Of a stretch of 64,000 bases of DNA, positions 12,701 through 25,100 are shown piece by piece. Numbering within the stretch: the stretch's first letter is position 1; the number at the start of each line of letters is the position of its first letter. The translations under genes were made by a program, and so were the position numbers. The notes beneath the pieces are model-generated. The model searched no databases and was not told the DNA's origin. It saw nothing but the letters and a program-made list of their open reading frames with translations. This DNA is from Datnioides undecimradiatus (Eukaryota > Chordata > Actinopteri > Lobotiformes > Datnioididae), in assembly GCA_008933995.1 (NCBI GenBank), contig WARS01000044.1, forward strand, positions 2,128,866 to 2,192,865, in the 5' to 3' direction.

Positions 12701-15700
12701 AAAGGACAAGAGCTAAAACTCAAATTAGTCTCTGAGTCTTGCTTTGGTGTGCTTGATTGTCAGACCAAACATGTAAAAGCAAGTATATGACGAAAGATAG
12801 AGCAGCTCATAATTGTACAAAGCAGCTGTAGAATAGCTGTAGAATTCTAAGGATTGCATTAAACTGTCAATAAGATCAATAATAGTTGTGATCTCCCTGT
12901 GTAATCTCTGTTCTCTATCATATTTTCTGCCAGTTTAAGATTTAGAAGAGTTCCAGGAATTCAGAGATGCACAATATGAAATTTTCCATCATTACTGATT
13001 TTTGCAGAATTGTCAACACCATAACTAAAGGAGCTCTGTCTGCAGCTGAAAACGGTCTTTCTCTGTGCAATGGCAAACATTTGGTGTAAAAGCCCTGTAA
13101 CTGGCCTAAGTGGGTGCTTTTTGCATTATTCATGGAGACCTTATCTGACTTTAGTTTTCCTGACAACTTCAAACGGATCCAAAAAGGCCTTAAAAACTGA
13201 TTTCTGCTCAGCAGTGATGTGCTATGGGTAGACTCTAAGAAAGGGAACGTCCCTGATGAGAGTTATCTCATATAATGAAATAATACCTGTTCTGATGTCC
13301 TTGAATAGATGTTTAATCACAACCAATGTACCCATCCCTCTGGGACAATTAATGCAGAATGTTCATATTTCCTGCAACAACTGTGTCATAATAAAACACT
13401 CATTAATGCTGTGCACAAGCCAAGGTCAGCACTTGGCTTTCATCAGCATTTCTTGACTCACAGTAAATGGCGTTTTCCCAGGCAACTTTGCTCTCCAGTC
13501 ATCCATATGGGCTGCGCTGCAACTCACATTGAGCTGGTTGTTGAAAAAGAGCTCCTCTGACAGTTTGTCTGGCCGCGCAGTGCTAGCACTCTAAATATGG
13601 CAACAACAACAGCTAGCAGCAACAGCCGGCATCGACCCTGCATCTCTCATGCAGAAGGAAGAATGAGATTGATGGAGGGAGGGAGTATGGTCTCCAGATG
13701 TGTTTTGTGTGTTTGCATTCATTGGAATATTGGGAATTTACTGGGAATAGTCACTAGCAGTTTTGTTTTGTGTGTGTTGGTGCGTGTTCATACAGCACAA
13801 TGTATGTAAGGGAACGAATAAATTAATGTGCAGTGTATTGAGCATGTGTATATCTGTCTTGCCCACAATACAGTATGTGCTGTTCCCTGTGGTGTGGTAA
13901 TGCTGTCAAACAGGTCCCAAAGGCATTCACTAAGAGAAAAGAGCTGCTTTTCACTGCACTTTAAAGTTACATTTACCCCTTACCGCTCTATTTTATTTTA
14001 TTGAGATACCCAGATGCAGTGACTCCTTACATTCGAGCCGTGGGGCGTAGATACATAATTGAAATTTTAATGGATGAAAGTAGCGCCTTTCCACTTAGTT
14101 GCTCTCAGCAGACTTAACATAGAGCCATGACAGGGTTGTCAGGAGGGTCTAACAAGAAAAGCTGAATATACTAAATATAATCTTAGAATCTAGCTGTTGA
14201 GCAGCGTTCACCTCTTGTTCCTCACCCTCTATGAAATGGTACTCTGACTATTGTTTGGCATTCCATACAGTACTTCATCATTAGTAACGTTGAAACTAAC
14301 CATTATTTTTATTATCGATTAGTCATTTTTGTCTATTAAATGCCAAAAGTAAATTAAAAATGGCCAATACATTTTTACCAGAACTCAAGGTGATGTTCAT
14401 TTTGTTGAAGCTGTTGTTCAGCTGTCCATAACCAAAGATTTTTAGTTCAGTTATATAAAATAGAGAAAGGCAACCAGTCATTACATTTGAGAAGTTTGAA
14501 CATCAAATTTATTGCTTTTTTTTCTTTAAAAAATTATGAAAATAGTTTAAGTTAATCCAATAGTTGCTGAATGAGACTAATGATTTCAGCTCTGTATGTA
14601 TGCATAACTCAGATTTAACAATAGCCAACATTTTTTGCCAACAATCTTTTACTTCCGTTCATACTGCCTGTTATGTGATCCATATTTATTTTGACAGTGC
14701 CCATCCTTGCTGATGGCAGTATGCACATCCAAATGGAGATAAGGTTTAGAGGGCTGTGCTGTATTGTGACCGAAGAGAACCTGTTGTGTGTATGCTGTCA
14801 GACGGAGATCTGTGTTTTGTTGTGCTTCCCTGAACGTCCTCTCACACAGACCGTGAGAGCAAAAACCAGAACAGTTGGTATTGTTGGCAAGATCATCACC
14901 AACATTTTATAAACAAAAAGCAGAAGTAAACAATATCTCATTGCCTACATAGTGAGTGCACAAACAAAGCCCAACTTAAAGTTGTCAATGCTCAATTTGG
15001 TTTGGGGTAGACTGCACTCTGTTGAAAGCTCAGTTGTTTAATGTAATGGAATATACTTATTATCATTTAACAGGGAAGACAGTGTTGCCTTGAGTTTGGT
15101 ATTAAAACAATAAATCTTCAACCACCACTTTGTATTTTTTAACATTCATGTGAGCTACCAAAACACATTTTTGGGTCTTTATTCAATGCATTTTTATCAG
15201 CTTCTAAATTTAATACAACCTGCAGCACTGCTCCTCTCTCTGTACAGCTTAATAACAGACAGGCATCCTTTCATGTCTGTCTCTGTGGCATTGTTTAATT
15301 TTGAATGGCGTCATGGTCAACTTTGAAGGAGATAATTATTAATTGAACACGGGACATGCTGGCATAACGTAATTACCATTTCAATAACAGGGACATGGAT
15401 TCCCTGTATTCTCTTCTGCTGCTTATTATAAAAAACATGCACTTTGACAGAACATGTTTATGTTTTGTGTGTTTGTGAATGCCTCCTTTTCCATGTGGGC
15501 ATGCATGCATGTTTTGTCTACATCATTGGTTTAAAGGCAGAAACACACTGCACTGACACTCCCATTATCACCATGTGAGATTGACTTTTTGATTGCTTTC
15601 AGGGAGTATCAGCAAAGTCATTATTCTGTGATTACCGCCTTATTATTTGCCCACCAAAGCGCCTCTCCAGCACAATCTCCAGATTTCACCGCCTCGGCTT

Positions 15701-18700
15701 GAGTGGCGGGTGAGCATTTGACTGACAGCTGGTAAATGATGTCATTAGCATGCTCTTAGGCAAATGGAGCAGCGGCGACAGTCGATTGGTTGGCAAGGGG
15801 ACTGGGGTTGGAGGGGGCGGCAATTTGTTACGGCTGATGCATTGTGGATGATGGATGATGGGGCGACTCCAGGAACGAGGAACTGCCCAACTGTCCTGTT
15901 TGAGGAGGGACTGAAAGGAAGAGAGGAGGAGAGTGAGGAGGAAGGAGTGTGACAGAAGAGTCACTGTGGCCTGCTCTTCATTACGTGTACTAGATGGCTC
16001 ATGGGACAGCATTTAATTACTTTTGCTGACACTTGCTCAGCTGTCTTGACTTCGCTTTCCCAGTGAGCTCGAAGAAAGAATGATGGCCTGTTGTTCAGAA
16101 GAGATTGGGGAGTGTGAGAGGGGTTGTACAGAAAGACAGAAATAAAAGTGAACAAGTTAGAGGAGATGAATGTTGGATCAACAGCTCTGACTAGATGGAA
16201 AGAACAGAAGATGAATAATCCAGTTCTTAGATAATCCAGACTGCACCTTAAAATGACGCCACTGCAAAGCGGACCCTAAATTTATCCTGAGAGTGAGCTC
16301 AGCCTGCAAAGTTTGTTTCAGCGCTGACGTCAACTCACCTCTACCAAGGTGCTCTCTGAGCAATCAGTGGATGAAAAAGAGGGATGAAGATAAAATATTC
16401 ATAATGCCCCTCCGCCCTGTTGTGAAAGGACCATGTGTTCGTATTAAATGTGATGAATATTCGCGGTGTTAATTAGCATGAGTGCAGCCACATGGGCCAA
16501 CAGAATTGTTTTCCTGCCAGAGACATGACTGCAAACAAGGCATATTAATGAACATTCCCCAGAGACGGCTCGGCTGAAGCACCGGGGCTGGATGGCAGTC
16601 AGTCTCCAGAGATCAGGATGAGGCAGAGGAGGGAGCTGCAGGTGACAACGAGATCTGTCTCAAAAAGCTCCTAGAATACAGTCTCCTGCTGGTTTTATGA
16701 TTTCAGCAGATAATTTAGGGGTTTCAGGGCTGTAAATGATCAACTCAAAACTGCTGTTATCAATCCTCCTTCTTTGTTATACTTTGATATCCTTTCCTTT
16801 ACTTTCAAATATTTTATTAAGCGAAGAATGTTCCTGCTAGTTACACATGACAGACCATCTGTAATCTTAATGGAAAAAATAAATTAATTTGAGACTTAAT
16901 TATCTGGACTATAGGCGCGTGTGTGTGAAAATTGATGATAGGCAACTTTGTGAAGTTGTGATTAAAAGTAGTGGACAGGAGTGATGAATCTCGCGTGGTA
17001 TAATGGCAAGCTGTGGCTTCATCCATTTGCTGCTCATTTGTCAGCTCAAACAGGGTGAGGAGGGAGGGCATGGGGTAAGGGTGAAAGGCTGGTCCTGGGG
17101 GTTGGAAATCTGCTGTTTGCTGGGCACTATTAGAGAGATAAAAGGATGGAAATGGACAGAAGCCTCAAATCCTTTTCCTGATACAGTAATGGCTGCCACA
17201 AGACAACATCTCAGCTGATTTGTTCACCTGAACAAGTGTTGACCTTTGGGGGGGAAGTGTTGACCCCTGCCCTCTAGTGGTAGCAAATTTTTATGCTGAT
17301 GTTTTGGGTCTTCATGTTTGCTACTGAAAAATGGCTAAGCTCCAGGGAAGGGGGCAGCCCTCCACAGATAAAATCAGGTACAATGTCTGAGAGTGTGAAT
17401 CCATATACAGCGACATGCAATGCTGCAGGACAGGACAGGACAACAACCTTGTGTTTTGACCTTTATTTATAGTGATAGAAAGCTCTTAAGCACATTATGA
17501 GGTTAATATTCTGTGCACAGGGGCATTTTCCCAGAACAGAGAACAACTTTTTTCTTTAAACAACAGAGATCCATATCTCAAATTGTCAAATGGGATTTGG
17601 AGAATGTACTCGTGCTGAGTCACTGATGTTCTGCATCAGCTTTAAAGCCAGCCAGATTTGGATCTCACCAGAAAAAAGCCTCATGTGCACTGATGTGGGG
17701 TCTGTATCTGTGTGTTGTTGATAAATCAGAGCTCATGGGAAACACAGGCTCGTAATCTAGACTCTGCAAGTGATTCTTGAAATAATTCAACTGAGGATTA
17801 CGATTGTTCATCATATCTACTCACTAATGTGCACTAAAGCTCATTTAAGGGCTCAGCTGGTGTCAAAAAGCCACATGCTTGCTCACGTGACCTATCTGCC
17901 CTCTTTTCTGTTGAAACTGTCAACCTTTTTTATTTATTTCTCAAGGTTAATTTGCTGCAAATACAATGTGATTACCACCTCTGAACATATTTGCATTCTA
18001 CAAGCTAATCCCTGGATTAAATTGTGTAATCATTTTTTTATTCCCAGTATGTTTTTGTGTCAGGAGCTAAGTATTACCTTCAGAGCTTATCAGATGGAAA
18101 ATTATAAATGAGTCAATACCATTTTGTGACACTCTCCCTGTGCAGTGGCAGCATCTCAAAAGGGGACTTTGAGCCCAGACTACTTTTTAAGGCATTTTCA
18201 CACTGCGAATTCAGTGCTGATTCAAGAGGATTATCCTCAATCGCCTTTGTTGTCTTGAGTTTTTCAGATTTTTATGGTGCTGTACTGAGGTTTATGCTGT
18301 GCATATTTCATTTTCAGCAACTCAGATCTTCTATTTTTACTGCTTTCACCCCTGCCTTAGTCTGACTAGTGAGAGTTCAGAGGTTAGCAAGTTGATGAGT
18401 AATCGCCTTGCAGTACAAACAGCAAGAACAATATTACATAAGGCTATGTTTGGGATCTTGGCTCACTGGGCTTTGGTATGATGTTTAAGGTTGAGGAGCT
18501 AAGATGAAACAGAATAGTACAGAACAGGAAAACATACCAATTATATGGAAAGTCCAAAAACATCTACCTTTCTGTGGGATGGTAAACACACTGTTCATGC
18601 ACACAGAACATCAGCTTAAACTCTTGTTGTCTCTCATTATAACTGAGTCGATGTATTGTGAAAAAGTGTGTTGGCAGAGGCTGGAAATACTCATGTGTCC

Positions 18701-19113
18701 TCAAGCATTTGATCAACAAGGCAAGCAGAGAAAATCGAAATGGAGTAAAATCAAAGAGAACAGAAGGGAAGACAGTCTATTTCTTTCTGTCACCTCGGTG
18801 TGGTCTGAACCAGTGAATCAGCATCTGTAGGCTCAGAGGTGGCTGCTAACGAGCCTGATCCATAATCAGTGCTGTTTGTCACGTCTATCATCACATCATC
18901 TGTGGTAACTGGAACAGTGCTGCTCAACCTGGCCAGAGAAAAGTTACATTTTCCTTGGCCAAATATCACACAGAGTGTCTCTGTAGGATTTACAGGCTCA
19001 CTCCAGCCAGACCTCTGCAAGTTTTGAGAGGAAACCATTGATGCAGATGATGTTCTGTTGTGTTTGAACAATTTCTGCACATTAGGAATTGGGTTTGCTC
19101 TCAGACAAGTCCC

Positions 19114-19147
<34 letters not shown>

Positions 19148-22100
19148 GCTGAATGCCTTCACAAATAAAGAATCAATCTTTGTGTTATATTAGTGTTCAA
19201 GTTCTAATTATGCAGAATGCAAATTAGACTGCAAAGCTAAATGGAAGCAGCTGTCATTTCAGCTCAGGACTCATTTTCCAAAGGCTTAAGTGCATGTGCA
19301 GAAGAATCATGGGATTTTATACTTTGGATAGAATAACTGCTTTATTAACTCTGTTAAAATCAGTGTCGTCCTGTCATGAAGCAGCTCAAACTGGGGTTTA
19401 ATTTTATTTCACATCTTAATAACCATTTATTTCATTAACAGCTGTTTCTAGTCCATAGGTGAAGCTGTTCTAAAGTAATTGACATTTCCAGTGTCAGAAA
19501 AAAATAACTTACTTATGTCTTTCTTTCATTTTACTTAGACTTGGTGTATTCACCACATTAAATGAGACTGGAGATTGTCCAGTGCAAACATGAGACAGAT
19601 TCTTTTTCCAGTCTTTGTTTATGGCTTATGTTAGCTTAGAAGATTGATATGGTTTGATATCGCTCACTACTGATGATGTTTGATTTTTAGAGCATTAGTT
19701 TTAAGTGTGTATATGCGTGTTTGTGTGTGTGTGTGTGTGCGTGCGTGCAGCTCTGCAGCTTATGTGTGTAGACTTTAATTATCTCCTGACAGCAATGCAT
19801 ACACGCTTGGCTAATTGATCAAGACATGCATGGTGTGTTTTATGTGTTGTTGTGGAGTGCTTTCCTATTGTGTTGTTACCTCCGTTGATCACAAAGACCC
19901 CTTGAGTGGGATTGATGACTTGGAACACCACTTATGTCATGCTTCTGCAGCCACAGCCAGACTAATGGTATTAGCTAGCTGGGGTATTAAAAGCAAGTTC
20001 TGTCATGCATTTCACTGATGCATGATACTGGGGCTAACAGTTGACTAGCCACTGTTGAATTATTCTGCTTTGCTCTTTTCCTCTTAAGGCTCAGTGCACC
20101 AGACTGGATTACAGGCTCCAGCTCTGGAAAAAAGAAAAACCCATCATTAATCCTGTCGGGAACTGAACAGAAGTTTATATGCTCCCCTGAGCCCCAAAAC
20201 TGGGAGGGGGGTTCAGCTCTCACTTCCTGGCTGCTGTAGCTATGTCTGTGGCGAATACACACACAGACTCTTTCCACATTCTGTAGGGGTCCTGTTTCCA
20301 CAGTGATCTCACCTCTCCTTTACCTCTCCTCCCCTTCCACAGGTAATGCAGGTGGTGAGGGAGCAGATCATGCGAGCGCTGACTCTCAAGCCTAATTCTC
20401 TGGACCAGTTTAAGAGTCGCCTGCAGAACCTGAGCTACACAGAGATCCTGAAGATACGCCAGTCCGAAAGGATGAATCAGGAAGATTTCCAGTCCCGCCC
20501 CATCCTGTGAGTCAACCAATCAATGAACAGTGTGATAATGTCTCAGTCTAAAATACAAAAATGCACACATTTGTGAAAGGGTTATATTGGTTGTCAGAAG
20601 TGTCCCACAAAAGCTAGTTGGAAGGTCACTATGGTAACAAAATGGTTAATGTGAATAATATCTATCAATTGCAGACTGGAGGTTTGACAGCTAAGTTTAG
20701 AGGAAAAGTCTCACAGTAAGTTAAAGGAAGAGTCCAGTCAGGTTCTCTGCAGACTTAGAAGAATTGGTCAGACATTCCTGTTGTTGCTTGCTATTTCCCC
20801 TCAGCTAAACTACCTGATCATAACCCAAACGATGACATAATTTGCATATGCAAAAAAGAGCCATGGTCTTTAATATACTTGTAATTGCCTTCTTTTTCTC
20901 CTTTCCATTTGTCAACCAAATGCCAGCTACTGGCCTGGGGCAGGTTGCATCCCTGGTCCCCTCTCATGATTGAAAATATGCATTAAATTCAAATTGTCTG
21001 CAAATGGCATTCCCAGTGAATGCTCCATTAACGACCCTCCAGCTCACTAAGCATGGAGAGCTGGTCTGTAATAGATCATTCATTGACTGATTATGGATGC
21101 AGGCTCTGTAATGGAGAACATTGTTTTGTCCGGCCTGTATTTAATGGAGTAGCCAGCACTATTGGAAAATCGTTTCACTGAAAGAGCTTGTCCCTCTGAA
21201 CAGTAATCAATGGTGAGCTAAGGGCTTATTGAATCGATATTGGAAGGGTAGAGACCAAAATTTAGCAGCCAATTAATCCTGGGGAGAGAGAAGCGAGGAA
21301 GCTGTGAAAAAATACCTTAAACCTACAGCTAATGGAACTTTTTATTTAAGGTCCAAGTTTTTAGATTTAGTTGTTTCATTCATATTTAGAACTAAGTTGT
21401 AAACACTCTATATATTGTTTAACATCATTACTACAGTAGATCCCTGTGTTAACAAGGAATAATAAGAGTAGAGCAGAATGCAACAAGTCCATACCCAAAT
21501 CTCAGGCTGTTGTCAAACTGCATTCTGGGAGAAGAAGACTGTAAGTAATTGAATTAGGCGCTGAAATGAAAAGGTTTTATCACAGAATGACTGTTGGAAA
21601 GCAGCAAACATCACAGGCTGACAAGTGTCTCTTCAACAGCGTGAGACTGCCCGGGGGTGGAATTTTCCTCTAATCAATACAGTACAGTCATGACTTGTAA
21701 ACATAATGAGCAGAGCATGTCAGACCACGGGTTTAAAGGAGCTCTGTATCACTTGCCGCAATCACTGCTGGTTTTCTGCTATCAATTACTGTAGAGAATG
21801 ACTTAAGACATCAAAAGCAGGTGAAGAGAAACTATTATGGCTTCAGATCAAAGCTGTGCCTCCTGTAGAGTGTCATTCTCTCACTCCTGTCTTGGATCTT
21901 GGAGATATTTTTGCTATGATTAGTAAAACGTTTTTGCAGTATAAGTTTTGTGTTTACTTAAAAGTTACTTGCACCAAAAATAAACTCGACCTTGCTTAAA
22001 ACATTCACGCAGTAGGTCAACTAAGAACTGCTGAGGATACCTTTATGCAAAAATATTGATACACAACTTAATTTTAATGCATCTGAAATGAGGAGAAAGT

Positions 22101-25100
22101 GTTTAAACTTCTCACCTATGCTTGGACAAAAACTGAAAATTGTTTTTTTGTGCATCACTTCTTTCATCATTTGAACACCTGATACCAAGAAGAGTGCTTT
22201 CTTTGTAGAGGTCCACCAGTGCAACGCCTCAGCCCTTTAATTCAATTGTATGTGATTTCCTGCATTTACTGGAAAGAATCAGTTTAAATTGAAACTGGAA
22301 CTACTTTCATCTGAAAGTCTCAGACAGAGGCAGCCTCACCTGTGTGTAGTGCAGTGAGAAGAACAGCTATCACCATCATCCATCCCTCCTACTATGAGCC
22401 ACGCCCTCCCCACTAGCTGTTTTGTTAAATATGCCAGAGTGAATGTCCAACCACAGATCAATGTAATGACTGGAATCACTGATGAGTCAAACACATAGAC
22501 GGCAATGGTGAGATGGATAAAGGGTGACAAAAGCAGATGAGCCTGAGGGAGGAAGGGTGGAAGAGAAAGAAGGACAAAAATGTGCTCAAGGACGTCAGCA
22601 AGGGGAAATACCAAAAATGTTAGAAATATGCAGCTTTTATGTGTCTGGAGAACCTGGGAGTCTGTCAAAAGTCTGCATACTTCTCAAATCAAAAAAAGAA
22701 CAAAAAGGTAAAAATGGAAGAGAAAAGAATTGAGTGCAGTGACAAGAGAAATAAGCAGCACTGCTCGGGCAGATAATATACATAATTCATAGTGATTTCA
22801 CATTCATATGCAACACAGACACACATACATGTAGATGCTTGAATAAATGACAGCGAGCCAAAGAAGAAATGAAGCAAAGATTTCCACTGATCAGCCTTTT
22901 GGGATGCTATATGACATATTTCTGAGTGTGTGTGCATGTGTGTACATGTGCATGGACGTGTTGAACCATATCTGTGTGTTTGGCATTCTCTGTTTCCCCC
23001 TGACAGTCGTAATCCAGGGGATTTTTGCTAGTCAGATGAATATTGCACACTGCCAGACAACCAGGTCTCAGAGCATCTTGTAGATGCAGCTGCATGTTTG
23101 CCACTTCTGAATGGACACTGTCTTAAACTGATGCCGTGTGTATGTTTGTATTCTGCTTTCCTGCAGGGAGCTGAGAGAGAAGATCCAGCCAGAGATCATG
23201 GAGTTGATCAAACAGCAGAGGCTCAACAGGTTGTGTGAAGGAACCTGCTTCAGGAAAATCAGTAGTCGCAGGAGGCAAGGTGAGACACACGCTGCTCACA
23301 TGCATGCACACACATATGTATTGACATGCATAAATCCACAGATCATAACCAGACAGACCTCTTGTGTGTTCACAAGGGGAAGTCTTCAGTTTCCTCTCGT
23401 CTCCATCCGTCTGTGTGTTCTTTATCCCTTCTCTCTGCACCCCCACTCGTCGCCTTATTCCCTTTGCGTTATGAAAACCCCACAGGAGATACAATATCAC
23501 AGGAGATCTTTGAAGCACTGCACCACTGTGGAGCTGCTGTCATGAAGTTTCACACGATTTTTTTATGCCTCTGTCGGCCTTCGAGGCAGAGACGTAAAGG
23601 AACATGACACCTCTCTTTATACTTGTACACATACAGAAATGCAGTGCATGTCTCTGCATCTTGAGATGCACAAACATGCTGACTGCCCCTCCTCTTGCCC
23701 CTGCATGCACACATACATGACATGCAAAGACATGTAAAGACGCGTAATGGTAAAAGCAGGGTAAAGATGCGTTAATATTCAAACATCAAGATATATTCTA
23801 GAAAAAAACATTAAGGAAAGGAGTGAAAGACTAAAAAAATCTGCTGTGACCCCAGGTTCTAAAGCCTTGACAGTGTAGTGCAAATGATAACACCATGCAT
23901 TTTGCTGAGACATAAGTCAGTTTAAAATCTGCATGCTTGATGTCAAAGGCTGCAACGTTCAGAAGATATATTGAGATGTTTAAGATCATTAAAGATGTCT
24001 GATTTGTCTGTGGTTCCACAATCTGCTGAATTTTTAGAACCAAATGTCTTGTACATAAAGTACCTAGACGTTTTGACTTAATTTAGTGGAAGTATTAATG
24101 GTATTCCTTCTCAGTGATGCAGTGGAGGAGAGAGTCAGAAGGATGGAAAGTGAAAACCCCAGCAGTCAGCTCAGATAGGAGCGTATTCGTATCATTCAGC
24201 CTGATATCGCGTTTCACACTCGCTGCCACAAGAGAGAGAGAAAGAGGAGAGGAGGGAGGAAGAGAAAGGAGTAGCAGCGGCAGCATTTAGCCTGTATAAT
24301 ATACTGCTCCTCAGTCAAAGAGGGTTTAATCTGGTTGAAACCTGATCCCTTCACTCTCCTGTCCTCCCTCTTGCACTTTTCTTCACCCCCTCTCTGTCTG
24401 CATATACAGATACATGAAATAAAAAAATACCCAGTGACAAGTTCAGGTTGTAGCTTTGGTTTATTGTTATTGCATTACTGTCATTGGCTCCCCTGCAGGA
24501 ACTCTACTTCCAAATAAGTCAAATCCAAATGAGCACAACTAGGTGGATTGTTTTTTCTCCACTGACAACAATGTATTCTGGCATTTGAAAGCCTGATCAC
24601 GATTTATCTTGGCAGCTGTCAGCCACATGTTGTAAAAGCTGGATTACAGAAACAGAAAAATGAACGTAGGAGTGGAGGGAAAAAAAGGATCTGAGGTGAA
24701 AAGATTTTTCAGGACAGATGTTCAGGTGGAAAGCAGCATCACCTCAGGCTGAGTATCTGAGCGTCTTTGCTGCTCATCGTCCCCTGATTTATGCTCAACT
24801 GGCTTTAAAGCAGTGACAGGCCGTGAGCGGTCCCATATTACCGTATGTCTGTTAAGGAACTGAGGACACCAGCACACATACCAACACACAGAAGCTAAAA
24901 CAATTAGCCATTCAGGAGCAGTACAGCTGTACACAGCCATATATGAGGCAGTTCATGAGCCTCTCTGGATTTAATTTAGCACACTAGCCTGTAGGGTTAC
25001 AACAGCTTTAATCTGCCGCAACAGCATGCTGACTGTAAAAGAGTCAGACGAGCAGAGGAGCTGTCTTCGCCTCCGAGGACTCATGAAGTAGCCGAGGACA

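Larger units (their letters stand above)
3460..20342 (+). other. elmo1: Large elmo1 intron (16.9 kb)
   Basis: No coding exon of the main transcript is seen here. The intron holds several (CA/TG)n tracts, a candidate internal promoter with a first exon ending at 9207, two dispersed repeats (about 10361-10585 and 14283-14597), paired octamer motifs (11179-11196), and stretches rich in TAATTA-type homeodomain words (about 15300-15410 and 16420-16560) that look like candidate enhancers. The remaining ORFs are short and unrecognised. Confidence 0.7.
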
